From: Atopobiaceae bacterium
GTDB taxonomy: Bacteria; Actinomycetota; Coriobacteriia; Coriobacteriales; Atopobiaceae
NCBI GenBank assembly: GCA_022483015.1
Contig: JAKVOB010000001.1
Location: forward strand, 1,202,902-1,266,901
Reading direction: 5' to 3'
DNA length: 64,000 nt
Shown here: positions 34,231-43,123 of the stretch, one piece after another
How positions within the stretch are numbered: the stretch's first letter is position 1
Layout of the letters: the number at the start of each line of letters is the position of its first letter
Program-made: the position numbers and the translations under genes
The notes under the pieces: generated by a model
The model's input: only the letters and a program-made list of their open reading frames with translations
What the model was told of the DNA's origin: nothing
Databases searched by the model: none

Positions 34231-34401
34231 GGTGGTTCTCCCTTCGATGGCGTCAGCCCGCGTGCGCGGGCCATCTGCGTCGTCCCCATTCTCGCGCAAC
34301 ATTCCCGAATCGAGGGCAGTATTCACAAGCTTTATGGGGAACTGCCCCTGTTCGGCGGCAAGCGTGTGGGAATCGTCCGGTGATGGCCCTGCATACCCCG
34401 T

Positions 34402-34433
34402 TTGGATGGAATATCCAACCGCTTGCGTACGCA
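34402..34433. promoter_or_regulatory. Two palindromes in the divergent 300-base gap before the PTS gene
   Basis: TTGGAT-ggaat-ATCCAA (34402-34418) is followed by the perfect ten-base palindrome TGCGTACGCA (34424-34433), about 100 bases before the PTS start. They may be operators for sugar control of the permease or of the divergent coiled-coil gene. No further gene or RNA is evident between 34231 and 34530. Confidence 0.4.
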
Positions 34434-34530
34434 GGCGTATCGGATGTACGCCAAGTGAGCAAAACATTACTTGAGGCGACACCGTGCCGTGCCGCCGAAG
34501 CATGGATGGAGAAGAGAGAGGGGTGTCACA

Positions 34531-36324
34531 ATGAAAGTACTTCTCGTGTGCGCTGGGGGGATGTCCACGAGCATCCTCATGAAGAAGATGCAGAAGTATG
34601 CCTCCGATTCCGGATTCGACCTCAGCATCGAGGCCCGTGGCGCGGGCGATTACGAGGACGTGGTCAAGAACTACGAGGTGATCCTGCTCGGGCCGCAGGT
34701 CTCGTATCAGAAGGACAACATCGCGCATGCGAGCGGCCTCCCCGTGGGCGTGATAGCGCCCGATGACTATGCCATCGCGAACTGCGAGCACATCTTCAAG
34801 CTTGCCTCCGACCTTACCGGCGAGAAGGTGCCGGGCAAGCCTGCCGAGAAGCCCTCTGCCGCCCAAGCCGACAAGCCTGCCGAGAAGCCCACGACCACCC
34901 CAGACGCCCAGCCCGCAGACGCCAAGCCCGCAGACGCCCGGTCCGCGGATGCCAAGCCCGCGGATGCCAAGCCTGACAAGAAGGCTCACGATCCTGAGCC
35001 CGAGAAGCCCTCGGGAGGATTCTTCGAGAGCGGTTTCATGAGGAAGCTCCAGGCGGGAGGCCAGAAGGTCGCGGCCAACAAGGGCGTCTCGGCGATCATC
35101 GCCGGCATGATGTCCATGATGGCCATCATCATGGTGGGGGCCCTCTTCCAGATCGTGGCCACCGTCGGCAACATGAGCGGCCTGGCCACCACTGACTCGT
35201 CGTTCTACAAGGTCTGCATGGTCCCGTACAACATGACGATGGGCCTCATCTCGGTCTACATCGCCTTCACCGTCGCCTACTATTACGGCAAGAGCTGGGA
35301 CCTCAAGCCGGTCCAGTGCGGCATCATGTCGCTGGCGGCCTTCGTCACGGTGGCGGCCCCGTCCACGACCTATGCCCTCGCGAGCGGATCGTCGCTCACG
35401 GCGCTCGACACCACGGCGCTCGGCAGCATCGGCATGTTCGCCGCCATCATCATCGCCCTGCTCTCCGTGAGGCTCAGCCTGTTCATGAACAGGCATGGCA
35501 TGGTCATCAAGATGCCTGACTCGGTGCCGCAGTTCCTGCAGGACTCCTTCAACGCCATCATCCCCATGGCCATAAACCTCATCATCTGGAACGGGCTCAA
35601 CCAGCTCTGCCTCACCTTCACCACCCAGACCATCCCCGTCATCGTGAACGTGGTCCTCGGCCTGCCCTTGGCCTCCCTGACGTCGGTGCCGGGCATGATC
35701 GTGATCTTCCTGCTCGCCACCCTGCTGTGGTGCTTCGGCATCCATGGCACCATGGTCATCGGCATCGCGCTCATGTCGGTGCTCCTCCAGGCCGTGTCGG
35801 GCAATGCCGACCTCGTCGCGTCCGGCCAGGCGGCCGTCTTCACGCCCGTCCTCCTCTTCGGTGCGCTGGCGACCTGCGGCGGCACGGGTGACACGCTCCC
35901 GCTCGCCGTCATGTGCATGCGCTCCAAGTCGGAGCAGCTCCGCGCTGTCGGCAAGGCGAGCATCATCCCCGGCATCTTCAACATCAACGAGCCCATCACC
36001 TTCGGTGTGCCCATCATGTACAACCCCATCATGTGCATCCCGTACATCCTCACGCCCATCGCGACGCTGCTCCTGTTCTACGTGGGCTACATGATCGGGT
36101 TCTTCCAGCCTGCCTACGTGCCTATCGTGGCCACGATGCCCTTGGGCGTCGCGGAGTTCCTGGGCTCGCTCGCCTGGCAGAACATCTTCATGCCAGTGGT
36201 ATCGTTCGTCGCCGGCTGGTTCATCTTCATGCCCTTCTTCAAGGCCTACGAGAAGCAGCTCGTGGCGAAGGAGGCTGCGAGGAAGCAGGTCGAGGCTGCG
36301 GACGAGGAGGTCCAGGCTGCTTGA
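34531..36324 (+). CDS. PTS lactose/cellobiose-family transporter, fused IIB-IIC
   Basis: A 597-residue phosphotransferase permease of the lactose/cellobiose family. Residues 1-100 are IIB, with phospho-Cys7 in VLLVCAGGMSTS. Residues about 105-165 form a Pro/Ala/Lys/Asp-rich linker with a repeated PADAK/SADAK unit. From about 165 the membrane IIC domain follows, with the family signature NINEPITFGVPIMYNP and GIHGTMVIGIALMS. ATG 34531 is chosen because it yields the usual MKVLLVCAGG start. No matching IIA or glycosidase gene lies near, so the sugar is unknown and IIA must come from elsewhere. A terminator follows at 36363. Confidence 0.92.
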   Translation: MKVLLVCAGGMSTSILMKKMQKYASDSGFDLSIEARGAGDYEDVVKNYEVILLGPQVSYQKDNIAHASGLPVGVIAPDDYAIANCEHIFKLASDLTGEKVPGKPAEKPSAAQADKPAEKPTTTPDAQPADAKPADARSADAKPADAKPDKKAHDPEPEKPSGGFFESGFMRKLQAGGQKVAANKGVSAIIAGMMSMMAIIMVGALFQIVATVGNMSGLATTDSSFYKVCMVPYNMTMGLISVYIAFTVAYYYGKSWDLKPVQCGIMSLAAFVTVAAPSTTYALASGSSLTALDTTALGSIGMFAAIIIALLSVRLSLFMNRHGMVIKMPDSVPQFLQDSFNAIIPMAINLIIWNGLNQLCLTFTTQTIPVIVNVVLGLPLASLTSVPGMIVIFLLATLLWCFGIHGTMVIGIALMSVLLQAVSGNADLVASGQAAVFTPVLLFGALATCGGTGDTLPLAVMCMRSKSEQLRAVGKASIIPGIFNINEPITFGVPIMYNPIMCIPYILTPIATLLLFYVGYMIGFFQPAYVPIVATMPLGVAEFLGSLAWQNIFMPVVSFVAGWFIFMPFFKAYEKQLVAKEAARKQVEAADEEVQAA

Positions 36325-36362
36325 CGCAGGTCTTGTCCCTCCCTGACCGGGTCGGCTGTTCA

Positions 36363-36399
36363 TGAGGGTCCCGCGCGCCATCGGCGTGCGGGACCCTCA
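36363..36399 (+). terminator. Terminator after the PTS IIB-IIC gene
   Basis: A perfect 12-bp stem TGAGGGTCCCGC (36363-36374) / GCGGGACCCTCA (36388-36399) with a 13-base loop, 39 bases past the stop, followed by CTCTTACGCCTT. The rest of the 315-base gap to the HPr gene is leader and probable promoter sequence with no other recognisable element. Confidence 0.75.
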
Positions 36400-36639
36400 C
36401 TCTTACGCCTTGCCCTCCGGCATGCCGGACACATGGGCTCGGCCCCTCCTGTGCGCCATCGGGCGAGCTTCGCCGACAAATGTTTCCATACACGAAGAAA
36501 TGCCCGCTCCAAGGCATCGGACCTATCTGATACGCATTAATATCTGGTCAGACTAACATGCTCGATGAGGGGCATAGATAAGGAAGGCGTGGCCGGGTGG
36601 CTCCCGGGCTGCGCGCAGGGCCCCTCAGGAGGAGGAACC

Positions 36640-36915
36640 ATGGTTTCACGTCGCACGACGGTCAAGAACCCCTCAGGGCTTCATGCGAGGCCGGCATCGG
36701 TGTTCGTGCTGAAGGCCAAGTCCTTCCTGAGCGACATCACCCTTGCCAAGGCCAACTCCCAGATCTCCACGCCTGTCAACGCGAAGTCGATCATGATGAT
36801 CCTCGCGCTCGGCGTGTCCAAGGGCACTCCCATCGTGATCTCGTGCTCCGGTCCTGACGAGCGCGTCGCGCTTGACGCCCTCGTGGGCCTGGTCGAGTCC
36901 GGCTGCGGGGAGTGA
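36640..36915 (+). CDS. ptsH: HPr, phosphocarrier protein of the PTS
   Basis: A 91-residue HPr. The phospho-His is His15 in NPSGLHARPAS, and the regulatory serine is Ser50 in NAKSIMMILALG, the site HPr kinase uses in Gram-positive carbon control. It passes phosphate from enzyme I to the fructose IIA and other IIA domains. ATG 36640 sits after AGGAGGAACC, a strong ribosome site; an earlier in-frame ATG at 36565 would add an unlikely leader. Enzyme I (ptsI) is not beside it, which is uncommon for ptsH. It is separated from the preceding permease gene by a terminator, so it probably has its own promoter. Confidence 0.94.
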   Translation: MVSRRTTVKNPSGLHARPASVFVLKAKSFLSDITLAKANSQISTPVNAKSIMMILALGVSKGTPIVISCSGPDERVALDALVGLVESGCGE

Positions 36916-37066
36916 CGGCGTGACCCAGGCTGGTCCGTCGTGCCACGGCGCCCGTCCTGTGTCCTGCTCCTCTCGTATGACTATCTTGTCGTAGGCCTTG
37001 CCTGCCAGGTGTGGGTCGGCGTTTTCCGTGCCGCCCATGGTGATGTGACGGCCCATTCTCGTGCCG

Positions 37067-37258
37067 GTGTAAAACCAGGCCTCGTTTGCTGATGAGATTT
37101 GCGGCTGCGCGAAACTCCGGCAGAGCCCCAAAAGGGGGCACTTGCAAGCACGCTGGTATCTGATGCAAAATCGGGTGCCGATCCTATGGCCTGCGCGTCG
37201 GGTACCCCAGAACTTCGCGCAACCGCCGATTCGCTCAGGATTCTCGGCCTGTTTTCAC
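37067..37258. repeat. Long imperfect inverted repeat, about 60-base arms
   Basis: The left arm begins GTGTAAAACCAGGCC (37067) and the right arm ends GGCCTGTTTTCAC (37258). Reverse-complementing the right arm gives interrupted matches over about 60 bases, including a shared GCGG-TGCGCGAA core. The middle holds CACTTGCAAGCACG and no reading frame. It lies in the 561-base gap (36916-37476) between HPr and tgt. It looks like a non-autonomous mobile element (MITE-like) or a structured RNA; the remainder of the gap shows nothing I can name. Confidence 0.5.
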
Positions 37259-37383
37259 GTGACCTTGCCCGGCGCGCCGTATGATCCGTCGAAGTCGGCG
37301 GGTGGCGCAGGCCGACGTGCCGCCGTGCGTCCGCGATACGCGAGATGCGTCGCCATGACCCTGCGATGCCGCGAGTCGGCTGA

Positions 37384-38622
<1,239 letters not shown>

Positions 38623-38743
38623 CCTGCGCCACCTGCGCACCTCCGTCCTGCGCCGACCGCCGCTCGCCGATGACCTGCGGACCTGTCTCTTCTCGTCTTG
38701 CTCGGGCGGGTACGCTCAAGGGAACCGACAAGGGGAGGCCGTC

Positions 38744-39412
38744 ATGTGCGTTCGCAACAGGGTCGCGTCGATCGTGTGGAAGGCCATCATCGTCGTGGTG
38801 GGCATCGCCGGTCTCATCGAGTCGGGTAGCAAGCTCCCTGCTGGCGAGTTCTTCTTCTACTTCACGAGTCTGAGCGTCATGGCAGCCGTTGCCTACTTCG
38901 CCCTCTCGATCCTCGTGATGGTGCGCGCGGGTAGGGACTCCCCGTGGTCGGTCTGGGCACCTACCTTCAAGTACCTGGTCACCATCGCGGTGACGGTCAC
39001 CTTCCTGATCGCGCACTTCCTCCTGGGAGGGGGCCTGGGGACCCTCGGATGGGAGGCCTACTGCCTCCATTACATCGTGCCCATCATGACCATCCTGGAC
39101 TGGCTGCTGTTCGACCCCAAGGGGAACATGGGGAGGACCGACCCGCTCGTCTGGCCGCTGTCGATGGTCGCCTACTTCGTGTACGTCCTGGTCATGGTCT
39201 ATGGCTTCGGCGTGCGCATGGGAGGGAGCCTGCTCGACTCGCGGTTCCCGTACGCCTTCATCGACATCGACGCGCTCGGCGTGGGCCAGGTCGCCATCAC
39301 CGTGGTCGTGCTGGTCGTGGCCTTCGTCGTGCTGGGATACGTCTTCTTCGGCGTCGATGCCCTCCTGGCGAGGCTCGCTTCCCGCCGGGGCACCGGCGCG
39401 CACGAGGCCTGA
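38744..39412 (+). CDS. Pr6Pr family six-helix membrane protein
   Basis: A 222-residue integral membrane protein with about six hydrophobic helices (ASIVWKAIIVVVGIAGLI and YFALSILVMV, through to VAITVVVLVVAFVVLGYVFF). The segment LHYIVPIMTILDWLLFDPKG is the signature of the Pr6Pr family, named from FAR-17a/AIG1-like six-helix proteins. No catalytic residue is assigned. Function is unknown; related eukaryotic proteins hydrolyse fatty-acid esters, but this cannot be transferred. The gene starts 121 bases after tgt with GGGGAGG as ribosome site and ends tail-to-tail with the RpiR regulator. Confidence 0.8.
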   Translation: MCVRNRVASIVWKAIIVVVGIAGLIESGSKLPAGEFFFYFTSLSVMAAVAYFALSILVMVRAGRDSPWSVWAPTFKYLVTIAVTVTFLIAHFLLGGGLGTLGWEAYCLHYIVPIMTILDWLLFDPKGNMGRTDPLVWPLSMVAYFVYVLVMVYGFGVRMGGSLLDSRFPYAFIDIDALGVGQVAITVVVLVVAFVVLGYVFFGVDALLARLASRRGTGAHEA

Positions 39413-39439
39413 GCGTCCGACCTTCCGGACATAGCCCGT

Positions 39440-40246
39440 CTACTCCCCGGCGTCAGCGGGGTCGATGCTCACGCCCGTCTCGCGTTCGACCCGATGGGCC
39501 ACCCATGCGGTGAGGAAGTCGCAGAACACCATCATCGACGTGCACGTCTCGGCGTAGTAGGGGTACTGCGTGCGGGTCCAGGTGGGGAGGACCACGCGCA
39601 CGTCCACCACGCCTGGCGGCAGCGGACGTGAGGTGTGGGTCACGAGGACGACCTTGGTATGGTGCTCGTCGAAGGCCCCTCCTGCCACGTGGGGGAACAC
39701 ATGCGAGGGCTTACCCGTGGACGAGAAGACCACGTAGGTGTCGTCCGCCTGCGACAGCCTCATGTAATCCTCGGCCTTCGATGGGTTCATGTACGAGATG
39801 GGGACCGTCTGCGAGAGGAGCTGCTGGGCAAGCATGTCGGCGGGCATCGCGCTCATGCCGCGGCCGCTCGTGTAGACGTGCCTGGCCGAGAGCAACAGGT
39901 CGGCGAGCCGGTCGAGAAGGTCGTCAGGCAGTGCCTCGCGGGTGGCACGGACGAGGTCCTGGAGCTGGGCTGCCGGGTCGAAGGAGGCCTGCGCGCCGTC
40001 CTGTCCCTCTCGTGCCTCGTCGGCCAATGCCTGGAACAGGCGCATCCTGAGGTCCGCGAACGACTTGAAGCCACACCTGCGCGAGAACCTGCTGAACGTG
40101 GACTGCGAGATGCCGAACTCGCCGGCGAGCTCGGTCGTGGTGTGGCTCACGACCTCGTCCGCCTTGGTGCAGACGATGTCATAGATGACGAGCTCCCGTG
40201 GGGAGAGGTCACCCTTGTGCATCTCGATCTGCTGGTAGACGTCCAT
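39440..40246 (-). CDS. MurR/RpiR-family transcriptional regulator
   Basis: A 268-residue RpiR-type regulator. The N-terminal helix-turn-helix domain (about 1-75) includes VVSHTTTELAGEFGISQSTFSRFSRR with the family Phe-Ser-Arg turn. From about 105 a sugar-isomerase (SIS) sensing domain follows (HVYTSGRGMSAMPADMLAQ and VVFSSTGKPSHV). Such proteins usually respond to a sugar phosphate. No sugar gene is adjacent: it is divergent from secD and convergent with a membrane protein, so its target operon may lie elsewhere, for example the orphan PTS permease at 34531. Confidence 0.88.
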   Translation of the reverse strand: MDVYQQIEMHKGDLSPRELVIYDIVCTKADEVVSHTTTELAGEFGISQSTFSRFSRRCGFKSFADLRMRLFQALADEAREGQDGAQASFDPAAQLQDLVRATREALPDDLLDRLADLLLSARHVYTSGRGMSAMPADMLAQQLLSQTVPISYMNPSKAEDYMRLSQADDTYVVFSSTGKPSHVFPHVAGGAFDEHHTKVVLVTHTSRPLPPGVVDVRVVLPTWTRTQYPYYAETCTSMMVFCDFLTAWVAHRVERETGVSIDPADAGE

Positions 40247-40397
40247 GGTCGTGAGTCCTCAGTTGGTGGGTGGTGGTACGTGCCCGAGGAGGCTTCCTAT
40301 GTGTGATGGTAACGCCTTGGTGCAGGTCTCGCGCGTGTGCTTCGTGGCGAATTGCTCACCGCTTGGGTGTGCGGCCGCGTGATGGGGAGATTGCCCC

Positions 40398-40403
40398 TAT
40401 AAT
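40398..40403 (+). promoter_or_regulatory. Candidate -10 box for secD
   Basis: A perfect TATAAT lies 75 bases before the secD start, in the divergent gap with the RpiR regulator. No good -35 hexamer is visible at 16-18 bases, so this is a partial promoter call. Confidence 0.35.
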
Positions 40404-40478
40404 GGCTCCCGAATGACCAACGACCGACGAGGCGTGGGGCCCTCTGTGCTCCGACGCCGCCGCATGGGGAGATGTCAC

Positions 40479-42128
40479 ATGTCCCACAAGAAGGACCAGG
40501 ACACCGAGAAGACCGGCATAGACAGGTGGAACGAGGGCGTCTCCAAGACGTCCCGCCCTCACGGGCGCCGCTCGGACGATGCCGAGACGTCAGGTGTGGA
40601 CGCATCCGAGGACAAGGCGAAGGCCAAGGCCAGGCAGAAGGCCAAGGCGAAGCGTGCGAGGTCCAACAAGGCCCAGCGTGCGAAGGCCAGCCGTGCCAAG
40701 GGTCATCGTCGTGGTGGCAGGTTCACGCAGGAGGTCCGTCGCTATGCGGGTACCCTCATCATGCTCGCCGTGGCACTCGTCGTCTGCGTCGTGATGTTCA
40801 CGCCCCTCTCCGAGCGCATCACGCAGGGCCTCGACATCCAGGGTGGCGTCTCGGTCATCATGACCGCATCCAAGGCCGATGGCTCCGACGTGACCTCCGA
40901 CGACATGTCCACGGCCACCACCATCGTGACCAACCGCGTCAACTCCCTCGGTGCCTCCGAGGCGACGGTGCAGCAGCAGGGGACGAACTCCATCCTCGTG
41001 CAGATCCCGGGTGCCACCGACGCGCAGTCCGCCGTGGACACCATCGGGCGCACGGGCAACCTCGAGTTCGTCAAGATGAGTGACATCGGCGATGCCGACG
41101 CGCTGGCCCAGATTCAGGCCGGTACCGAGAACGTCGAGCTCAAGCAGGGCACCTATACCGCCTTCATGACCGGTGCGGACATCGATTCGGTCTCGGTGGG
41201 ACAGACCTCCTCGTCCACCTCGGGCGAGTACGCGGTCGACATCAAGCTCAACTCCGAGGGAACCCAGCTCTTCGCCGACGTCACCAAGGAGCTCGTCTCG
41301 ACGCATGGCCAGATCGCCATCGTGCTCGACGGCGTCGTGAACTCGGCGCCTTCCGTGCAGTCCGAGATCACCGGCGGTGAGGTGCAGATCACGGGCGACT
41401 ACACCCTCTCAGAGGCCAAGTCCCTGAAGACCGTGCTCGACTCGGGCAGCCTGCCTGTGACCCTCACCTATTCCGAGAGCCGCGTCGTCGGCCCCACGCT
41501 CGGTCAGGACTCGCTCCAGCAGGGCCTTCTCGCCATTGCCGTGGGCGGCGTGATCGTGATTGCCTACCTGTTCTTCTTCTATAAGGGCCTGGGCCTCCTC
41601 ACCTTCGGCTCAATCGGGGTCTTCGCGGTGGTCTACCTGGGAATCCTGGCGGTGCTCTCGCACTATGGGGCATTCGCCCTGTCGCTTGCCGGCTTGGCGG
41701 GCATCGTGCTCACCATCGGCATGGCGGCAGACTCCTCGATCCTTGTGCTCGAACGCTTCCGAGAAGAGATCTGTATGGGCAAATCGGTGCGAAACGCCAG
41801 CCTCTCGGGCGTCAAGCACGGCATCCGCACCTCGGTGCATGCCGACATGGTGACGCTCGTCTCGGCGCTCGCGCTGTTCTTCGTGGCCGTGGGCCAGGTC
41901 AAGGGCTTCGGTCTCACCCTGGCGCTCGGCATCATCTGCGACATCGTCACCATGTACTGCTTCAAGGCACCGGCACTGCGCCTGCTCGCGCGCGGCACCA
42001 TCCAGAAGCACCCCAGGTTCTGGGGCATCCAGGAGGACCTCGACGAGGCGGCCGAGCGTGCCGCCGAGGGCGAGGAGCCTGCTGCCGCAGACGCTGCGTC
42101 CGAGAAGGGGGGTGTGGCCCATGCGTAG
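40479..42128 (+). CDS. secD: Protein translocase subunit SecD
   Basis: A 549-residue membrane subunit that assists SecYEG-driven export. After a 75-residue highly basic N-terminus (KAKAKARQKAKAKRARSNKA), the first helix (YAGTLIMLAVALVVCVVMF) leads into the family motif RITQGLDIQGGVSVIM. The outer P1-type domain follows, with repeated substrate-contact strands, then the RND-type helices with SRVVGPTLGQDSL and GMAADSSILVLERFREE. The Lys/Ala-rich extension is longer than in most SecD proteins. ATG 40479 has a GGGGAG site at 8 bases. It overlaps secF by 8 bases. RND domain residues appear intact. Confidence 0.95.
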   Translation: MSHKKDQDTEKTGIDRWNEGVSKTSRPHGRRSDDAETSGVDASEDKAKAKARQKAKAKRARSNKAQRAKASRAKGHRRGGRFTQEVRRYAGTLIMLAVALVVCVVMFTPLSERITQGLDIQGGVSVIMTASKADGSDVTSDDMSTATTIVTNRVNSLGASEATVQQQGTNSILVQIPGATDAQSAVDTIGRTGNLEFVKMSDIGDADALAQIQAGTENVELKQGTYTAFMTGADIDSVSVGQTSSSTSGEYAVDIKLNSEGTQLFADVTKELVSTHGQIAIVLDGVVNSAPSVQSEITGGEVQITGDYTLSEAKSLKTVLDSGSLPVTLTYSESRVVGPTLGQDSLQQGLLAIAVGGVIVIAYLFFFYKGLGLLTFGSIGVFAVVYLGILAVLSHYGAFALSLAGLAGIVLTIGMAADSSILVLERFREEICMGKSVRNASLSGVKHGIRTSVHADMVTLVSALALFFVAVGQVKGFGLTLALGIICDIVTMYCFKAPALRLLARGTIQKHPRFWGIQEDLDEAAERAAEGEEPAAADAASEKGGVAHA

Positions 42129-43116
42129 CCACTTCAAGCACGAGTTCGCGTTCATCCAGAACCGCAAGGCCTTCTTCATCGTCTCCGGCATCATGGTCGC
42201 GCTGGCCATCGTCGGCATCTGCGTGCGCGGCCTGGTCTTCGGCATCGAGTTCCAGGGCGGCACCGAGATCGACTTCCGCAGCACCGGCGACGTCACCATC
42301 GAGCAGATGCGCTCTGCCCTGGCCGACAACGACGAGTCGAACGCCACCGTTCAGACGTCCGTTACCGACGGCGAGAGCGGCTTCCTGGTACGCTCCGAGT
42401 CCACCGACCCCACCGTGGCCACGAGCCATGCCGAGGCGGTCGCCCAGGCGCTGGGCCTCTCTGACGACTCGTTCCAGGTCACGACCATCGGGCCTGACTG
42501 GGGTGCCGACATCACGCGCTCCTCGGCGACAGCCTTCGGCCTTGCCATCCTGCTCATCATCGCCTTCGTCACCTGGCGCTACGAGTTCAAGATGTCACTC
42601 ACGGCCGTGGCCTCCCTCGTGCACGACCTCGTCATCACCGTGGGCATCTATGCCTGGACGGGTACCCCCATCACTCCTAACGTGGTGGCCGCGCTGCTCA
42701 CGATCATGGGCTACTCCCTGTATGACACGGTCGTCGTGTTCGACCGCATGAACGAGAACGCCAAGACGCTCCACGACGGACGTCACCGCACGTTCCACCA
42801 GATCGCGAACTACTCCATCAACGAGGTCATCATGCGTACGATCAACACCTCGATCTCGAGCCTCGTGCCCGTCATCGCGATGCTGGTCTTCGGCGGCTCG
42901 ACGCTCCATGACTTCGCGTTCGCCATGGCCATCGGCCTCATCCTCGGCAGCTACTCGTCCATCGGCATCGCGAGCCCGTTCCTCTCCATGTGGAAGACGC
43001 GCGAGCCCAAGTGGGCCAAGCTCGAGAAGCGCTACGGGGCAGGGCTCGTGGCCGTGGACTCCGGCGAGACGAAGGTCTCCGCCGTGGCTGCGGGCGCAGA
43101 CGTCGACAAGGGCTAG
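42121..43116 (+). CDS. secF: Protein translocase subunit SecF
   Basis: A 331-residue partner of SecD. Family marks: the early RKAFFIVSGIMVALAIVGI helix, GIEFQGGTEIDFRS (the SecF counterpart of GLDLQGG), the outer domain with TTIGPDWG, then VHDLVITVGIYAWTG and the conserved SLYDTVVVFDRMNENAK. The start ATG 42121 lies within the last codons of secD, so the two are co-translated. Its stop is 7 bases before the RecJ-helicase gene, so secD, secF, recJ-helicase, relA and the metallo-hydrolase may be one transcript of about 9 kb. Confidence 0.95.
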   Translation: MRSHFKHEFAFIQNRKAFFIVSGIMVALAIVGICVRGLVFGIEFQGGTEIDFRSTGDVTIEQMRSALADNDESNATVQTSVTDGESGFLVRSESTDPTVATSHAEAVAQALGLSDDSFQVTTIGPDWGADITRSSATAFGLAILLIIAFVTWRYEFKMSLTAVASLVHDLVITVGIYAWTGTPITPNVVAALLTIMGYSLYDTVVVFDRMNENAKTLHDGRHRTFHQIANYSINEVIMRTINTSISSLVPVIAMLVFGGSTLHDFAFAMAIGLILGSYSSIGIASPFLSMWKTREPKWAKLEKRYGAGLVAVDSGETKVSAVAAGADVDKG

Positions 43117-43123
43117 GCCGCCC

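Noticed and set aside
32902-36381. A 1159-codon open frame on the minus strand across the PTS permease
   Set aside because: Only the part up to 34230 has coiled-coil protein features and a ribosome site. The rest is antisense to the PTS gene and is an artefact of high-GC codon bias.
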